A stretch of 20,677 nucleotides of DNA from Ophiocordyceps camponoti-saundersi (nom. inval.) (taxonomy: Eukaryota > Ascomycota > Sordariomycetes > Hypocreales > Ophiocordycipitaceae): NCBI GenBank assembly GCA_003339415.1, contig PDHQ01000478.1:1-20677 (forward strand). The letters run 5' to 3'. The notes under the pieces were generated by a model. The model did not search any database. It saw only the letters and a program-made list of their open reading frames with translations, and was not told the DNA's origin. Positions 1-12,191 of the stretch are shown piece by piece (position 1 is the first letter of the stretch; the number at the start of each line of letters is the position of its first letter). A program made the position numbers and the translations under genes.

Positions 1-87
<87 letters not shown>
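1..87. repeat. (TTA)n microsatellite at the window start
   Basis: This is an uninterrupted TTA triplet array of about 29 units from the first base, ending where the sequence becomes 'aagtttaag'. The opposite end of the window carries the complementary triplet (TAA)n. The array may continue beyond the window, so its true length is unknown. Confidence 0.97.
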
Positions 88-88
<1 letters not shown>

Positions 89-109
89 AGTTTAAGATTT
101 TTATTATTA

Positions 110-570
110 AGTATATTTTTTAAGCTTTACTTAAAATCTACTTAATATATAGCTATACTTAGCCTTACTTTTATTTAGCTTTTTACCTTTTCTTTTATTT
201 TTACTTTTAGCTTTACTAGCTAACTTAATCTCTTTATTTATAGCTAGCGCTAAGTTTTTTACTAAAATTATAATAATTTTATTATTATTTTTATTAATAA
301 TATTATTATTAGTAAGACCTAGCTTTATATTACTTAAAGAAGCTTTTATAGCTTTTACCGCTTTATATACTTATTTTATTTTTTTCTTCGCTTTTAGCTA
401 AGTAATATAGCTTAAGGTAATAATAGCAGTAAACGCTAATATTACTATTTTCTTAATAGCTTCCTTAGCTAAAATTACTTTTTTCCTAGCGTAAATATTT
501 AACTTAATTACTAAATATTTTAACTTATTAATAGCTTTAATTATAACTTTTATAACTTTAAATAATTAGG
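110..570 (-). pseudogene. Decayed Lys/Ala/Ile-rich reading frame, family unknown
   Basis: On the minus strand, reading from about 570 down to about 110, one frame stays open for about 150 codons with a single internal TAG. That stop is readily explained as a RIP-converted CAG. The product is rich in Lys, Ala, Ile and Asn, and near its end has a basic stretch resembling KSKNKRKGKK. Open length alone is weak evidence in sequence of this composition. Supporting it, a related sequence recurs at about 14,960-15,260 in the same orientation, so this is part of a repeated element. I do not recognise the family. Confidence 0.35.
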
Positions 571-959
571 GTCCTTATTTATACTTAACGCTATAATATT
601 ATAAGAATTTAATACTTTCTACCTTTTAAAGTTTATCTTCGCTAAGGGAATAACCCTAAACGCGGGGTTATAAGGCGGTCCGCCTCCTAATTTACTAATA
701 ATACTAATAATACTTAATAGCGGGACCTAAAAGCTTAACTAATCTTAATAATATTTATATATAAATAAAAGTTAATTTAATACTACTATTAACTTTAATA
801 ACTTATTTATTAATATTTTTTAAACTTTAATAAATCTTATTTTAAAGTTTATATTTAAAAAACTTATTAAGGTAATCTTTATATAAGATTTTCGCCTTAT
901 ATAAAGTATTCTTAATATAGCGTTTATTAAGCTTTAATAACGCTAATAAGTTTTTAAAA

Positions 960-2480
960 ACTTATCTAGCTTTCTTATTATTATCTCCCGCGCTATTTAG
1001 AAATTAGTTAAGGCTACCTTTTATAAAGTAATAGGTAAGGAGTTAGACTCCGCCTTTAAAGTTTTAACTTAAGCTAGCGTAATCGCGAACTCCGCCTTAA
1101 ACTCCGCCCCCCTTATAGCGCCTTTTATATAGCTAATTTTAGTAAGAATAAAAAAGGAGGTATTTATATTAGTAAAAAATATTCTAATAATTAATAAAGT
1201 TTTAGCGCTTACTTTTTAAAAAGTTATTTAGAAAATTAATAAGGTTATAAGCTATTTTATAATAATTATTACGCGCTAATTTCCTAATAGTAATCTTATT
1301 ATTATTTTTAATTTAAAATATAAGAATTTTATTTTTAAGAATAAATAAGTAGCTTAAGCTTTTAAAGTAAAGGCTAAGTATATATATTAAATTTATATTA
1401 TTATTATTAAAAGTATTTAAACCTTAATAGCTAACTATAACTATAATATACTTTTTAGTATTATTAGGGAGGTAAATAAAGTTAATATAGTTTAGGTAAA
1501 AGCGCTTTAACTTTAATATATTATTAGCAAAGAAGCCTTATAGATTTATTTTATTATAAGCTTTAATAATATAAAAAATATAAATAAGCTTTACTTAAAT
1601 AAAGTAATTATAAATATAAAAATAATTTATTATAAACTTTATAAGGATTTTATACGCTTTAAGTAATATTATAAATATTTTTAATTTAAGTATATTATTA
1701 AATATTACTAAGAGCCCCCTTATTATAAATATTATATAGTTACTTTATATAATAATAAAGAAGAAAATTACCTTATATAAAAGGGAAAAAGACCCTACTA
1801 TTATATTTTATATAAGGGTATATATTTTATATAGTTAAAAGACTACTTAGAGTCTTAAAAATAATAAAGCTATATTAAGTTTAGCTTCCTTAATAAACCT
1901 TACTTTTTCTAATTATTATAAGCTACTTAACCTCTAGCCTTTACTTAATAATAACCTTATAAAGATAGCGAAAGCTTTATTATAGTTTTTTTAAGAAAGC
2001 GAGTATATTACGAATTCTCCGAAAATATACCTTAGCGATTTTCTTATTATATATTACTTACTTAAGTCTCCCTAAAAAGCTCCTAACTTAGTAATACCTA
2101 TAAAAGTTATAAGCTATATAATAAACTTTATAACTTATAACTAGCTTTATAATCTTAAGCGAAGTTTATATTAGTAAATTTTATATAATTAAAGTAATTA
2201 TAAATAATTATTTTTAATACTTAATTTTTATAAAAATTATAACTTTATTATAAAATATTAAAAAAATTAATTACTTTATTTAGCTTATTTTATTTAATAA
2301 AAAAAATTATAATATTATTACTATATAAAAATTTTAGCTTAATATATATAATCGCCCTTTACTTCCTAAACTCGCTTTTTACCGCCTTATTTAAAATAAA
2401 AATAAAGCTTTTCTTTATATATATAAATAATATAAAATTAGTAACTAAAACCTTATTATAAGGCCTAACCTTATTAAAAT
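960..2480 (+). pseudogene. RIP-degraded Tad-like LINE remnant (gag-type ORF1 and start of ORF2)
   Basis: On the + strand the frame through 1,667-1,855 has Tyr codons in exactly the spacing of CCHC zinc knuckles. The first is Y-x2-Y-x4-Y-x4-Y at 1,667-1,708, as expected if TGT/TGC and CAT/CAC were turned into TAT/TAC by RIP. A second knuckle follows after a Glu-Pro-Pro linker, and a third ends near 1,855. Triple knuckles near the end of ORF1 are typical of fungal Tad1-clade non-LTR retrotransposons. Downstream, at about 2,210-2,470, a frame resembles the 'IxxQEPW' region and the following segment of the LINE endonuclease. In-frame stops are mostly TAA/TAG, as from CAA/CAG/TGG. No reverse transcriptase could be read after it, so the copy looks truncated or too eroded. 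Confidence 0.55.
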
Positions 2481-5400
2481 TTCTTTTTATAATAAGCTTT
2501 AAATATTTATTATTTACTGCTTACTACTTAAAATATATATTAGACTTTTTTTACGCTTATTACCTCCTCCTCTCTCCTTATATTTTACCTCCGCCTTTAC
2601 TCCGCTAATTATTTTTAGTAACTTTAATACTTATTACCCCTCTTAGGACTTTTATAAATATATTTTCTTTTACTCCGCGGAGCTTCTCTCCGCTTTTTAT
2701 TAATTTTATTTTAAACTCCTTACCTTTTCTTATAAGATTACTTAAAAGGTATATAAGCAAAAAGCTAATATTATTAACTTAATTTAAAATATACTTAATT
2801 ATTTCCTTATATACCTTAGCTTAAATTTTAATTTCCTTAGCTTTAATTATATTTTTTAATTTATATTATTTATTATTTTTTTTAAGCTTTATTTTAATAT
2901 TATACTAGAAATATTTTAACTTTAATATTTTATAAATAAAAATAAAGAATTATATTTTATTTTCCGCTATTTAAGCGGAGTTTATAATAAATATAAAAAA
3001 GTTAATAATATAGCTATATAATTAATAAAATATTATAGCTAACTTAATAATTTTAAAATTATTTTAATAATATAATTTTTACTTATATTTATAATAAACC
3101 TTAAAAATTACTTTTATAATTTTAAATATAAAATATATTAAATAATATTAATAAGTATAGCTAAACTTTAATTATTAATAAGTATACTAAGACGCTATAA
3201 TATAATAAAAATTATTTATTAGGAAAGCGAAAAAAAATAATTAAAGGCGATTTTTTACTTTTATAAGTAATAACCTTAATATTATATAGTTTATAGCTTA
3301 GTAAGTAAGACTTTATAGCTAAGCTTCTTTAAAGTTTATATATATTCTTTTTTTTAATAAAATATAAACTCCGCTTTTTAATTATCTTTCTCCGAAAAAT
3401 TAAAGCTTTTAGCTTATAAGTTTTTTCCTTATTTTTTAGAAAATACCTTATATTTTCCTATCTCTAACTTTTTCCTTTTAATAAATATTCCCTCTTAAGT
3501 TACTAAAAATAAAATCTAATTTACTATTTTTAATATTATATTATAAAAGTTTACTAAGCTTAATAATATCCTTATTAGCTTCTTAAAAAGTTATAAATAA
3601 CCCCTTATAATAATCTTAACTAAGCTTTTTTAAAAATATATTATTTATAAATTTTTCCTTACTTAATATTAAACTTTTAATATTATAGTTTTTTAAAAAG
3701 CGAGAAAAAGCTTATAGGTTTATTAAACTTTAAGTAGCTATTACCTTATCTCCCTCCTTAATACTATAAATAAGATTTTTAAAATTATAATAGCGAAGAA
3801 AATATCCTATATAGTAAAGTTTATAGGAATCTTACTATAAGGTTAAATAGGTAACTAGCTTAACTAGTTTACCGATAATACCTTACTTTTTTTAATAAAG
3901 TTTATTTATATTATTTAAAGCTTTTAAAGCTTTACTTTCCTCTTAATATTAAATATAATAAGTATTTTTAATTAAATTTTATATTTTAAGGTAATAGAAA
4001 TCCTTAATTTTCTTAGCTTTTTTAGATAAATTATAGCTTTCCTTTACTCTTACTTTTTTAACTATATTTCCCGCTTAAAAGTTAATAATAGATTATTAAA
4101 CTTTTTTCTTATTTTTACTAAAGTCTCTTAAAGCTCCCCGCTCTTTTTAATACTTTTTATCTTATATATCTTATCTTTTTATAAGCGCTTAAAATAAATA
4201 ATTAATATATTTATTATTAAATTTATAGATAATATTAATATTTTTAATATTAAGCGTATTTTTACTTAAGTTTACTATTAGCTTAAATAAGCTTAGAGTA
4301 TTTACTATAATTAGGTAGCGGAGTATAAAATAACCTTTTAGCTACTTAAAAGTAAGCTTTTTTATTTTATAAAAGCCTGCTCTATTAATATAACTTTACT
4401 AATCTTTAATAAGAATATTATTTAACTTATATAAAAAGTATATATACTTAAGGTTTAGATTTACCTTAAACTTTAGTAAAAGCTATACTTTTACTATTTT
4501 ATAAAAAAGCTTATTTATTAATAGCTAGCTTTAACTTAGCTTACCTTATTTACTTAAAGCTTTTTACTTCTCTAAGCGAGGGAAATCTATATTAAGGTTA
4601 TTAAGTTTATAATTACTTTTAGCGCTATAATTTACTTTACTCTAACTTTACTAAGCGGGGAACTTAAAAGCCTTATCTTTTAATAGCTAGCTATAACTTA
4701 GTTTAAATACCTTTATATTATCTTTAAAATATACTAAGTAACCTTTTCTTACTATATTAAGTCCGAAACTTTTATCCCTTTTATTAATATTTACTTATCT
4801 TATTACGCTATTTATAGCTATTAACTTTTTTATAATAAAAAGCTTATAGCTTATATTTACTCCGCTTTTAAGAGAATTACTATATACTTTTACTAATATT
4901 ATAAAAGTTAGCCCCGCTTTACTTATATCTCCTTTAAATCCCTTTAATTCTCCTTTATTATTTAAGTATAAACTCCGAATATTACCTTCTAATCCCTTAA
5001 GATTTTAAAAGCTTATTTTTACGAAGAATATAACTCCGCTAAAACTCTAAAAAGGGAAGGCTTTAAAAATATAGCTAATTTTCTAAATACCTTATTAATA
5101 AACCGCTTTAATTAAAACTTAATAATATTTTATAAATTTATTAAAGCTTTTTAAAATTCTTAAATAGCGCCTTAACTTAGCTTTATAATAGTAAAATTAA
5201 TTTTAATAAGTTTTTTTATATTTATAATATTTTTATAATTATAACTTTTTATTATTTTTATAATAATAAGGAAGATAAGATAATAGCTTACTTTACTTTA
5301 TATTATAAACTAACTACTTATAAAAAAATACTCTTATTAATATTTTTTATAAATTTAATTTAAGATTATAAGGATTTTAATAAAGCTTTTAGCTATAAGG

Positions 5401-5550
5401 TTATTATAAGCTTTTTTAGCTTATAATTTATTTACTTATAACGCTTTTATTAGTTTAACCTTTTTTTATTATTTTATAATATTTAAATATATTAAGATAT
5501 TTAAATATAAAATTTAAGTATAAAGGTTAATTTTTAATATTTTCGCTATA
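2480..5550. other. RIP-degraded DNA without an assignable gene
   Basis: This stretch of about 3 kb is pyrimidine-rich on the + strand. Minus-strand frames between about 4,300 and 3,250 translate into long runs broken only by TAA/TAG in positions compatible with Gln or Trp codons, so a decayed minus-strand transposon gene is likely. I compared what I could read with reverse transcriptase, DDE transposase and DUF3435 recombinase patterns and could not place it. Confidence 0.4.
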
Positions 5551-5960
5551 TAATTATTATTATTTATTTACCTTATACCCCGCTTCTAACTTTACTTTTT
5601 ATTTTACTTAGCCTTACTTAGCTTATTTAGCTTTTTTACCTTTTTTCCTACTTTACTTTTTACTTTATCCTCCGCGCCTAATAATACTTTTAACCTTTAT
5701 AAGCTTATCCTTTAAGCTATTATTATTATTTTTCGCTATACGATTTAATATTATTAACGCGGACTTTATAAAAGATAATTTTAATATTTAGATAAAATTT
5801 AGCTTAAGCTTTAACTCCTTCTCCGCTACTTTCTTAGCTTTTATCTCCCTTACTTTTTATTTCTTTTTACTTTTCTCTATACCGCTTACCTTCTTTAGTC
5901 CGCTTACCCCCTTAACTTTATTCGCCCTCTCCTTATCTTTTTTAATTATTATCTAATTTA
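5550..5960 (-). pseudogene. Decayed Lys/Glu-rich reading frame, family unknown
   Basis: Reading the minus strand from about 5,960 to about 5,550 gives a strongly basic, probably disordered segment of about 100 codons, rich in Lys, Glu and Ser. Its stops are TAA or TAG at sites compatible with RIP of Gln codons, and they become dense near 5,600. It may be the N-terminal part of the minus-strand element suspected at 2,480-5,550. No motif identifies it. Confidence 0.3.
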
Positions 5961-6279
5961 ATTTATTTCCTAATATTAATATAATAAAAATTAATATTTA
6001 AGCTATTATTTTATTTTTTACTTTTAGCTATATTTTTAGCTTTAGCTTTAGCTTTAATAGATTAAAATTAAAAATATATTAAATTTTAATAATATTTTTC
6101 GAAATATACTTAAATTAGTTAATTTTAATATAATCCGCTACCTTTTAATTAATATTATTTTATATTTAGTTAAGATTATATATTATATTATATATAACTA
6201 TTAAGCTTCTTAGTATTAAGCGGGCTAGTATTAAAAATAATACTTTATTTTATATAATAGTTTTTACTCGATTTTAAAA

Positions 6280-6480
6280 ACTTAACACGCGCTTAGTATA
6301 AGGCGCGATCTAAAAGGAAAAGGTAAGATATTAGCGGCGTTAGATTCGCCGTTTAATTCGGAGTAAGGCTATACCTAGCTAAGTTCCGGCCGGGGGTAAT
6401 TATAACCGCGGCGGAGGAGGAAGAAATTTTCGTAAAGGAACTAAGGTTATAACGCGCTCCGAACATAAGTTAAATTTATC
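6280..6480. other. Locally GC-richer segment upstream of the second LINE
   Basis: This segment of about 200 bases has more CpG and C/G runs than its surroundings (for example 'ggccggggg', 'ccgcggcggaggagg', 'gcgcgatc'), yet it is still almost free of CpA. It lies immediately before the second LINE frame and could be that element's 5' untranslated or promoter region. The assignment rests on position only. Confidence 0.35.
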
Positions 6481-7840
6481 TATATATTAGTCTAAAAATA
6501 CTAATTTTAATAAAAAATATATTAAATATAATTAGGGATTATTATAAGTCTTAGTTAATAAAAATAAGAAAAAACTATATTATTAATTATTAAATATTAT
6601 ATTAGCTAACGCGTTTTATATAGCTTAGGCTATAATAATAGCTTATAAGAAACTTAAATTAAACTAAATTTAAACTTAGATTAATTATATTCTATATAAG
6701 GAAATTAAAAATATTATTATTATTACTTTTTATAAATTATTATATTTAGAGATAATAAAATAAGAAAGATACCGAATATAAGTATAGGTTATATTAGCTT
6801 TAACTTTATTATATAATTTAGAAAAAAAGCTTTCCTTATATTATAAGAAAGAAATTATTATTTATTTAGCGGATATAATAGATAATATTATAAATAAAAT
6901 AGTACGCGATACCGTATAAGCTATTAATATTACTATTTACTTTAACTTATATTTAGCTATATATTACCTTAATAATAAGGATATTAAACTTACTTTCGAT
7001 AAAGATATAGCTACTTTTACTTAGGACCTAAGCTAGGTTACGCTTATCTTCGGCGATAAGGCGACTATTATAAATAAAATCTATAATATTATTACTAAAA
7101 AACCTCCTTTAAACCTCGCTATTAAGGAATATAATAACCTCCTTAATAAGATAATATAAGTTAATAAAATACTTATAACTTATTTATAAGCGCTTAAGCC
7201 TTAGCTTAGATTTACTAAAATAGTAGTTATTATTAGCTTTAAATTATTAGTTAATACTAATAAACTTTATAATAATAAGCTAGCTATTAACGCTTAGATT
7301 TTTTATATAAAGCTATTTTCGGACGCGGTTCGCTTTTAGTAATATTATAATTATTATTATTTTAAGTATATTACTAAAATATATAAATACCCTAAGCTCT
7401 ATAATAAATATAAAGTAACTAATTATAAAAATAAAGATAATTACTATATTAAAATTAGAAAATACTTATTTTATTATATCTCTTATAATAAGGATTACCT
7501 TATATAGTTTAAGCTTTACCTTATTACTATTAAGTATTAAAATCGGGCGAGAGCTTACTATAAGAGATAATTAGTTAGATTTACTAAGCTTAGCTTATAA
7601 TCTATCTTATAACCGACGAAATTAGTAATAACTAAGGACGTTATTATATATAATATATTCCTAAGCTAGTTTATTACTAGAAGGAAGTATAAATAACCTT
7701 TAAGCTTTAGAGGGGGCTACCCTGCTACTAAGATATAGGTAATTAAAGATACCTCTAAGGTAATAAGACGCTTTATCTAATAGGCCCGGAGTGCCTCCCT
7801 CCCCTAAGATATAGATAGCGTCTTACTTATATAAATTATT
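6480..7840 (+). pseudogene. RIP-degraded Tad-like LINE, gag-type ORF1
   Basis: This is the ORF1 part of the better-preserved LINE. At 7,343-7,384 the + strand frame reads Y-x2-Y-x4-Y-x4-Y, exactly the CX2CX4HX4C zinc-knuckle spacing with each Cys/His codon changed to Tyr. A second set follows with spacing x2, x4, x5 up to 7,444, and a looser third near 7,460-7,500. In LINEs of the Tad1 clade this protein binds the element RNA. The region before the knuckles has many TAA/TAG stops, so the start cannot be fixed; the left limit is approximate. The frame upstream of ORF2 and the order knuckles, endonuclease, reverse transcriptase match a standard two-ORF LINE. Confidence 0.62.
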
Positions 7841-7849
7841 AATAAACTA

Positions 7850-10690
7850 GCTTTATTTTTAGTTTAACTTAACTTTACTATCTAAGAGAGCGTAAAAATA
7901 TTAATTACTTTAGCCCTAGCCTAAACCTAAATAAGATTTATAACTAAGCTATAAAAAAATTATAATAAAGAAACTAATATTATTATAACTATTTTCTTAT
8001 ATTTATAAAAGTCCTTTCTTAAAATATAAATAAGTATATTAAGCTAGCTAAGCTAGTATTTAATAGTAAATCGGATTATAATATTATTACTCTCTAGGAA
8101 ATTATTAGCTATCTTAGCGCTAAGCCTCCTCCGCTTAGGACTTCGCTTTACCGCCTTATCTATAATAGCGGCTATATTTTAATTTATATCTATAAAAGAT
8201 ATAATATATTTACTTAGTTTCCGGAAATAGGGGAGGATTAGATAAGTATTATTTTCTATTCTAGATTTTAGTTTATTTCTATCTATTCTCCCCTTAATAC
8301 CCCTTATAGTAATAGCCTCTTAATTTTTTAAAATTTTCCCCTAAACCCTAACCGCGTTCTAGTTAGTAACTTTAACTTATATTACTTATTTTAAGACTAT
8401 TATAAGAGGCTCTCCGATAACTTAAATTAGCTAATTTAAAAGATAACTAAGCTATAATTTTAACTCCTTACCTTAAAAGGAGAATATATTTAAATTTTTT
8501 ATAAATATAAAGATAGTATATTAAACTTAGTTTAGGCTATAGCGGATTTATATATATATTATATTAATCTAAACCTTAACCTTACTAAATTCGACTATAT
8601 CCCTTAATTTCTTATAGCCGGTATTTTTATACTTATAGTAGCGCGTATACTATACTTATAATAAAGATAAGTAAACTTAGACTTAGTTTACTATAAGTTC
8701 CTAGCTAAGATTACCTTTTTACTTTCCCCTCTTACTAACCTAATAAAAATTAATAACGCTTTTAACTAATTTTACTAAAAGCTATAACTTATTATTAACT
8801 AAATAGTGCTATTTATCGCTTTTTCCTATTCTTATAAGGCGGCGTAATTTACCCTAGCTATAGCCTTAGCTACTCGAGTAGCTAAGTAAGCTTAGCGTAA
8901 ATATAAGTCCCTCCCTTCGAACTCCTTTTAGTAATAACTTTAAGAGATAGCCTTTACTTAGAAAATAGCCGTAAACTTAGTAAAATATACCTATTAGCGA
9001 TTTTTCCTTTATATTATCGCTAGCTTACTTTTTAAATTTTAATATATTAAGTATTAAGCTTATATTTAAAATAATCTCTCTTAAAATCTAATCTATTTCC
9101 TTACGCTAAAAATAACTAATAGATTTTAAGCTAATAGCTATATAGCTAAAGCTAATATTTTAGCTAATTAGTTCTTTTCTTAGCTTTATAGCGTATTCCT
9201 AACTAACGCTAAACCGCTTAAACTTAAGTTCTCCGTTAATATTAAGATTACTTAAATTAATATTTTTATAACGCTTAAGTTAATAACTTTTTAAAAAGTA
9301 GCTAAAGTAAATAATATTCCCGCTAGATTTCTTAAGATATATTACCCTATCTTTATTACTTAGCTAGCTATAATTTTCTAAGCGTATATATAATTTAGTT
9401 ACTTCCTACTTTAGCTATAATTTATTATTATAATTATTTTACGTAAGTTTAGAAAGAAGCTAGAGGCTTACCGAAAAATAAGTACTTATAAGCTTATATT
9501 CTTATTATATTACTTAAGTAAAATCTTAAAAATTATAGTAAGATAATAAATTACTAAGGCTATAAAGTTATACTAACTCCTCCCTAAGGGCTAGATAAGT
9601 AATAAGCGGAACTAATTTATAAAGCTAGCTATTCTTATAATTACTAAGCTTATTTAAGCTACTTAGGCTAAGAAAAAAATAGCGTTTTTCTTATAACTTA
9701 ATATTAAAAGAGTATTTAATATTATATATTATAATAAACTTATTATTAAATTTAGGTATTTAGGATTCCCGGACTAGATCTTAGCTTTTCTTAGTAGCTA
9801 CTTATAAGACCGCACCTCTTAACTTCGCTTTAATAATAAGATTTCGAAACTATATTAGATTAAGATTAAAGTTCCTTAAAGTTTATTACTCTCCGCTATC
9901 TTATTTATTTTATATATAGCCCCGCTTTATAACTAGCTAATATACGAAGAAAGAATATAAGTAATTAGTTTCGTAAATAATATAAACTTTCTTAGCGTTA
10001 AGCTTAATTTTAAGATAATTATAAGATAGCTTTAAGCTATATAAGTAATATATAAATAATAAGCGCGCGTTTACGGTATAGAATTTAAGCTAAAGAAAAG
10101 TAAGCTTATATATTTTTCCCGGAAATATACTCTAAAAATAAACTTAGTCTAATTAGGGGATTACTAAATTTACCTTATTTCTAAGGTAAGACTTCTAAGC
10201 GTTTAGATTTATTAGTAGCTATAATAAAAACTTTATTTACGAATTATATATACTAAGCTCCTTTACTAAAACCTCGCCTTTTCCCTCTTATCCGCTTTTA
10301 TTTAAAGTTACCCCTTTATCTAAGCCCGTAAACTTTATATAAAAGTTATTTAGTTACTTATCGCGTATATTATTATTATATTTTATATTATTACCTTTAT
10401 AAGCGGAAACTTACTAAGCTTAGCTAAAGCTTTAAAATTAGAATAGTTACGATATTTTAAAATAGTACTTAAAGCTTATAAGGCTACGCTTATTTATTAC
10501 CTTAAGGCTAAGTTTTAGGTTCCTTTACTTAATCTTTACTTAAATAAAAAAAAGACTAATATTTTTTGCCGCTTAGAGGATATAATAATATTAGATAAGA
10601 TCCGGATTACTTTTAAAAATATCTTAAGGTTTTTATCGCGCTTCCCCCCTTATTAACTAATAAGATAATAAAGAGCTAGGTAGCTATTAG
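7850..10690 (+). pseudogene. RIP-degraded Tad-like LINE ORF2: endonuclease and reverse transcriptase
   Basis: Several conserved LINE ORF2 blocks can be read through the RIP damage, in order. At 8,356-8,397 the frame matches the apurinic-type endonuclease motif V-G-D-F-N-L-H-H, with Gly-Asp now Ser-Asn and His now Tyr (8,365-8,376 is the GDFN core). At 9,871-9,930 a frame reads VP*SLLLSAILFILY, matching the reverse transcriptase block that carries PQGSPLS. At 9,970-9,981 it reads FVNN where active elements have FVDD, so both catalytic aspartates are lost. At about 10,063-10,130 it matches the following 'AR.G.KF...K.ELIHFTR' type segment. At 10,440-10,640 it matches the conserved end with 'AYKAT' and 'VPLLNLYLNK'. 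Multiple TAA/TAG stops make it dead. A C-terminal RNase H was not convincing. Confidence 0.72.
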
Positions 10691-10799
10691 AGGAATATAT
10701 ACGTTAAGTCCGAACGTAAACGAGACGCGATATATTACCCCTTAATAAGAAGTTTATAACTAACTTTCTCTACTAGGACTAGAAAATATAATAAAAGGA

Positions 10800-11300
10800 C
10801 GCCGAAAACTAGCTATATATAAGGCGTTCTAAGCTTACTTTATTTCCTTCTAACTTCCCGCCCTGCCTCGATAAGGCGAAGCGCTATAAGCGCCGCCTTA
10901 GTAGGCTTCGTTATTACTAGCTTACGCGTCCCGCTTACCTTATAAGTCGCGTCTGCCTTTACTCTAAGCGGAGCCTAAGCTAGCTTTCCTAGCTTCTTAA
11001 ATATTACTACTACCTTCTTACTTAAATTTAGTATATTATAAGCTATACTTATAAAGCTTAAAGCTTATTAATTAATATAGGCGTTAATTTACTCTAAGGT
11101 AGCGTAGATTAACTTAAGTATAAAGATAAATATCTCCCCCCCCTCTCCCTCCGCCTTTTTTACTTCTTTTATAACCTTAGTACGGATACCCTTTAGGGCG
11201 TTTTTTACCTTAACTATATTCTTATAAATATAGCTTTAGCTTAAATCCTAAATTAAGGCGAGATCCTCCTTAGCTATAGCTTATACCCCTTTAAATTTTT
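10800..11300 (-). pseudogene. Decayed minus-strand reading frame, family unknown
   Basis: The minus strand from about 11,300 to 10,800 reads as about 165 codons with only a handful of TAA/TAG stops, all in positions compatible with Gln. It includes clean runs such as 'VKNALKGIRTKVIKEVKKAE' and 'APLRVKADATYKVSGTRK'. The local GC is higher than in its surroundings. The + strand in the same place can also be read as a possible extension of the LINE ORF2, so the strand is not certain. It could be the gag-type ORF of a second, oppositely oriented element. Confidence 0.35.
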
Positions 11301-11954
11301 ATTACTTATTATAACGCTTAGCTTATATAATATATAACTTTATAGTATTATTTTTAAGCTAAGGATATATAAATATATAGGTAAAATTTATCTAAGTATA
11401 AGTAATATATACGTACGCGTTTATAGCTATTAAATATTAGCTTAATCTTATTAATATATAGCTTAGATAAGGCGTAATTTACTTAGCTAATCCTAATAGC
11501 TAGCGTATAAATAGCGGACGCGGTCTTAAGTAAGTTTAGAGATATAACTATTATAAAGCGTAGCTTATTTATTATTAATTTTTATATTATAATTATAAGC
11601 TATTATTATTATAATAAGGGAAATTAAAGTTAATATTATTTATAAAAAAAAGGGCCCTTATATTATATAAGCTATAAGATTTTATACCTTATAATAGCTT
11701 ACTTACTAATTATAAGGCGCCGCGGTATATACTAATATATACCTTTTTATTTTATAGTAATATATACTTTCTTCCCTTACTAAGGTTTTAGCTTATATTT
11801 GCCCTCCTATAGCTAAGGTTCGCGGCCGCTTCTATCTTAGCGACCTCTAGAGCCCGGCTCGTTTTACCTTAAACCCGCTATTATAACTTAGCGGACTAGC
11901 ACGAGGCCCGCTATAGTACCCTCTCCCTACTTACTATTCTTACCTTACTAGCTA

Positions 11955-12090
11955 CCGACTACTTAGTAAGGGGTTTTCCCCTAAGCCCGGCCCGGTTTTT
12001 CCCCTTTTCCTACCCTTTATATACTTAGATACCTTATAGGTCCTTAGAGTAATATAATATATATATATATATTATATATAATAAATTAAA
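11955..12090 (+). repeat. Dispersed GGGGTTTTCCCC repeat, copy A
   Basis: The core at 11,968-12,010 has 'aaggggttttcccc', then 'taagcccggcccgg', then 'tttttcccc'. It is followed by 'tatacttagataccttatag' and an (AT)n tract. The same order (G-run, TTTT, C-run, spacer, TTTTTCC, 'acttaaatacctta', AT tract) recurs at 14,831 and 16,107, and the core alone at 14,668 and 16,822. All copies are in the same orientation. Confidence 0.7.
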
Positions 12091-12160
12091 AATTTTATAT
12101 TTTTAAATATATTTTTAATTAAAACTTTTATAAAAATTATATAATAAGGTTTTTTAAACT

Positions 12161-12191
12161 AATAATAATAATAATAATTATTATTATTATA
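12161..12191. repeat. (TAA)n/(TTA)n palindromic microsatellite
   Basis: A run of TAA triplets is followed directly by ATT triplets, so the tract is its own reverse complement and could fold into a hairpin. A separate pure (TTA)n tract follows at about 12,367-12,395. Triplets of this kind recur across the window. Confidence 0.8.

Noticed and set aside
3250..4300. DUF3435 tyrosine recombinase (Starship captain) on the minus strand
   Set aside because: No R-H-R-Y catalytic pattern or characteristic block could be matched in any frame; only generic Gln/Lys-rich translation was seen.
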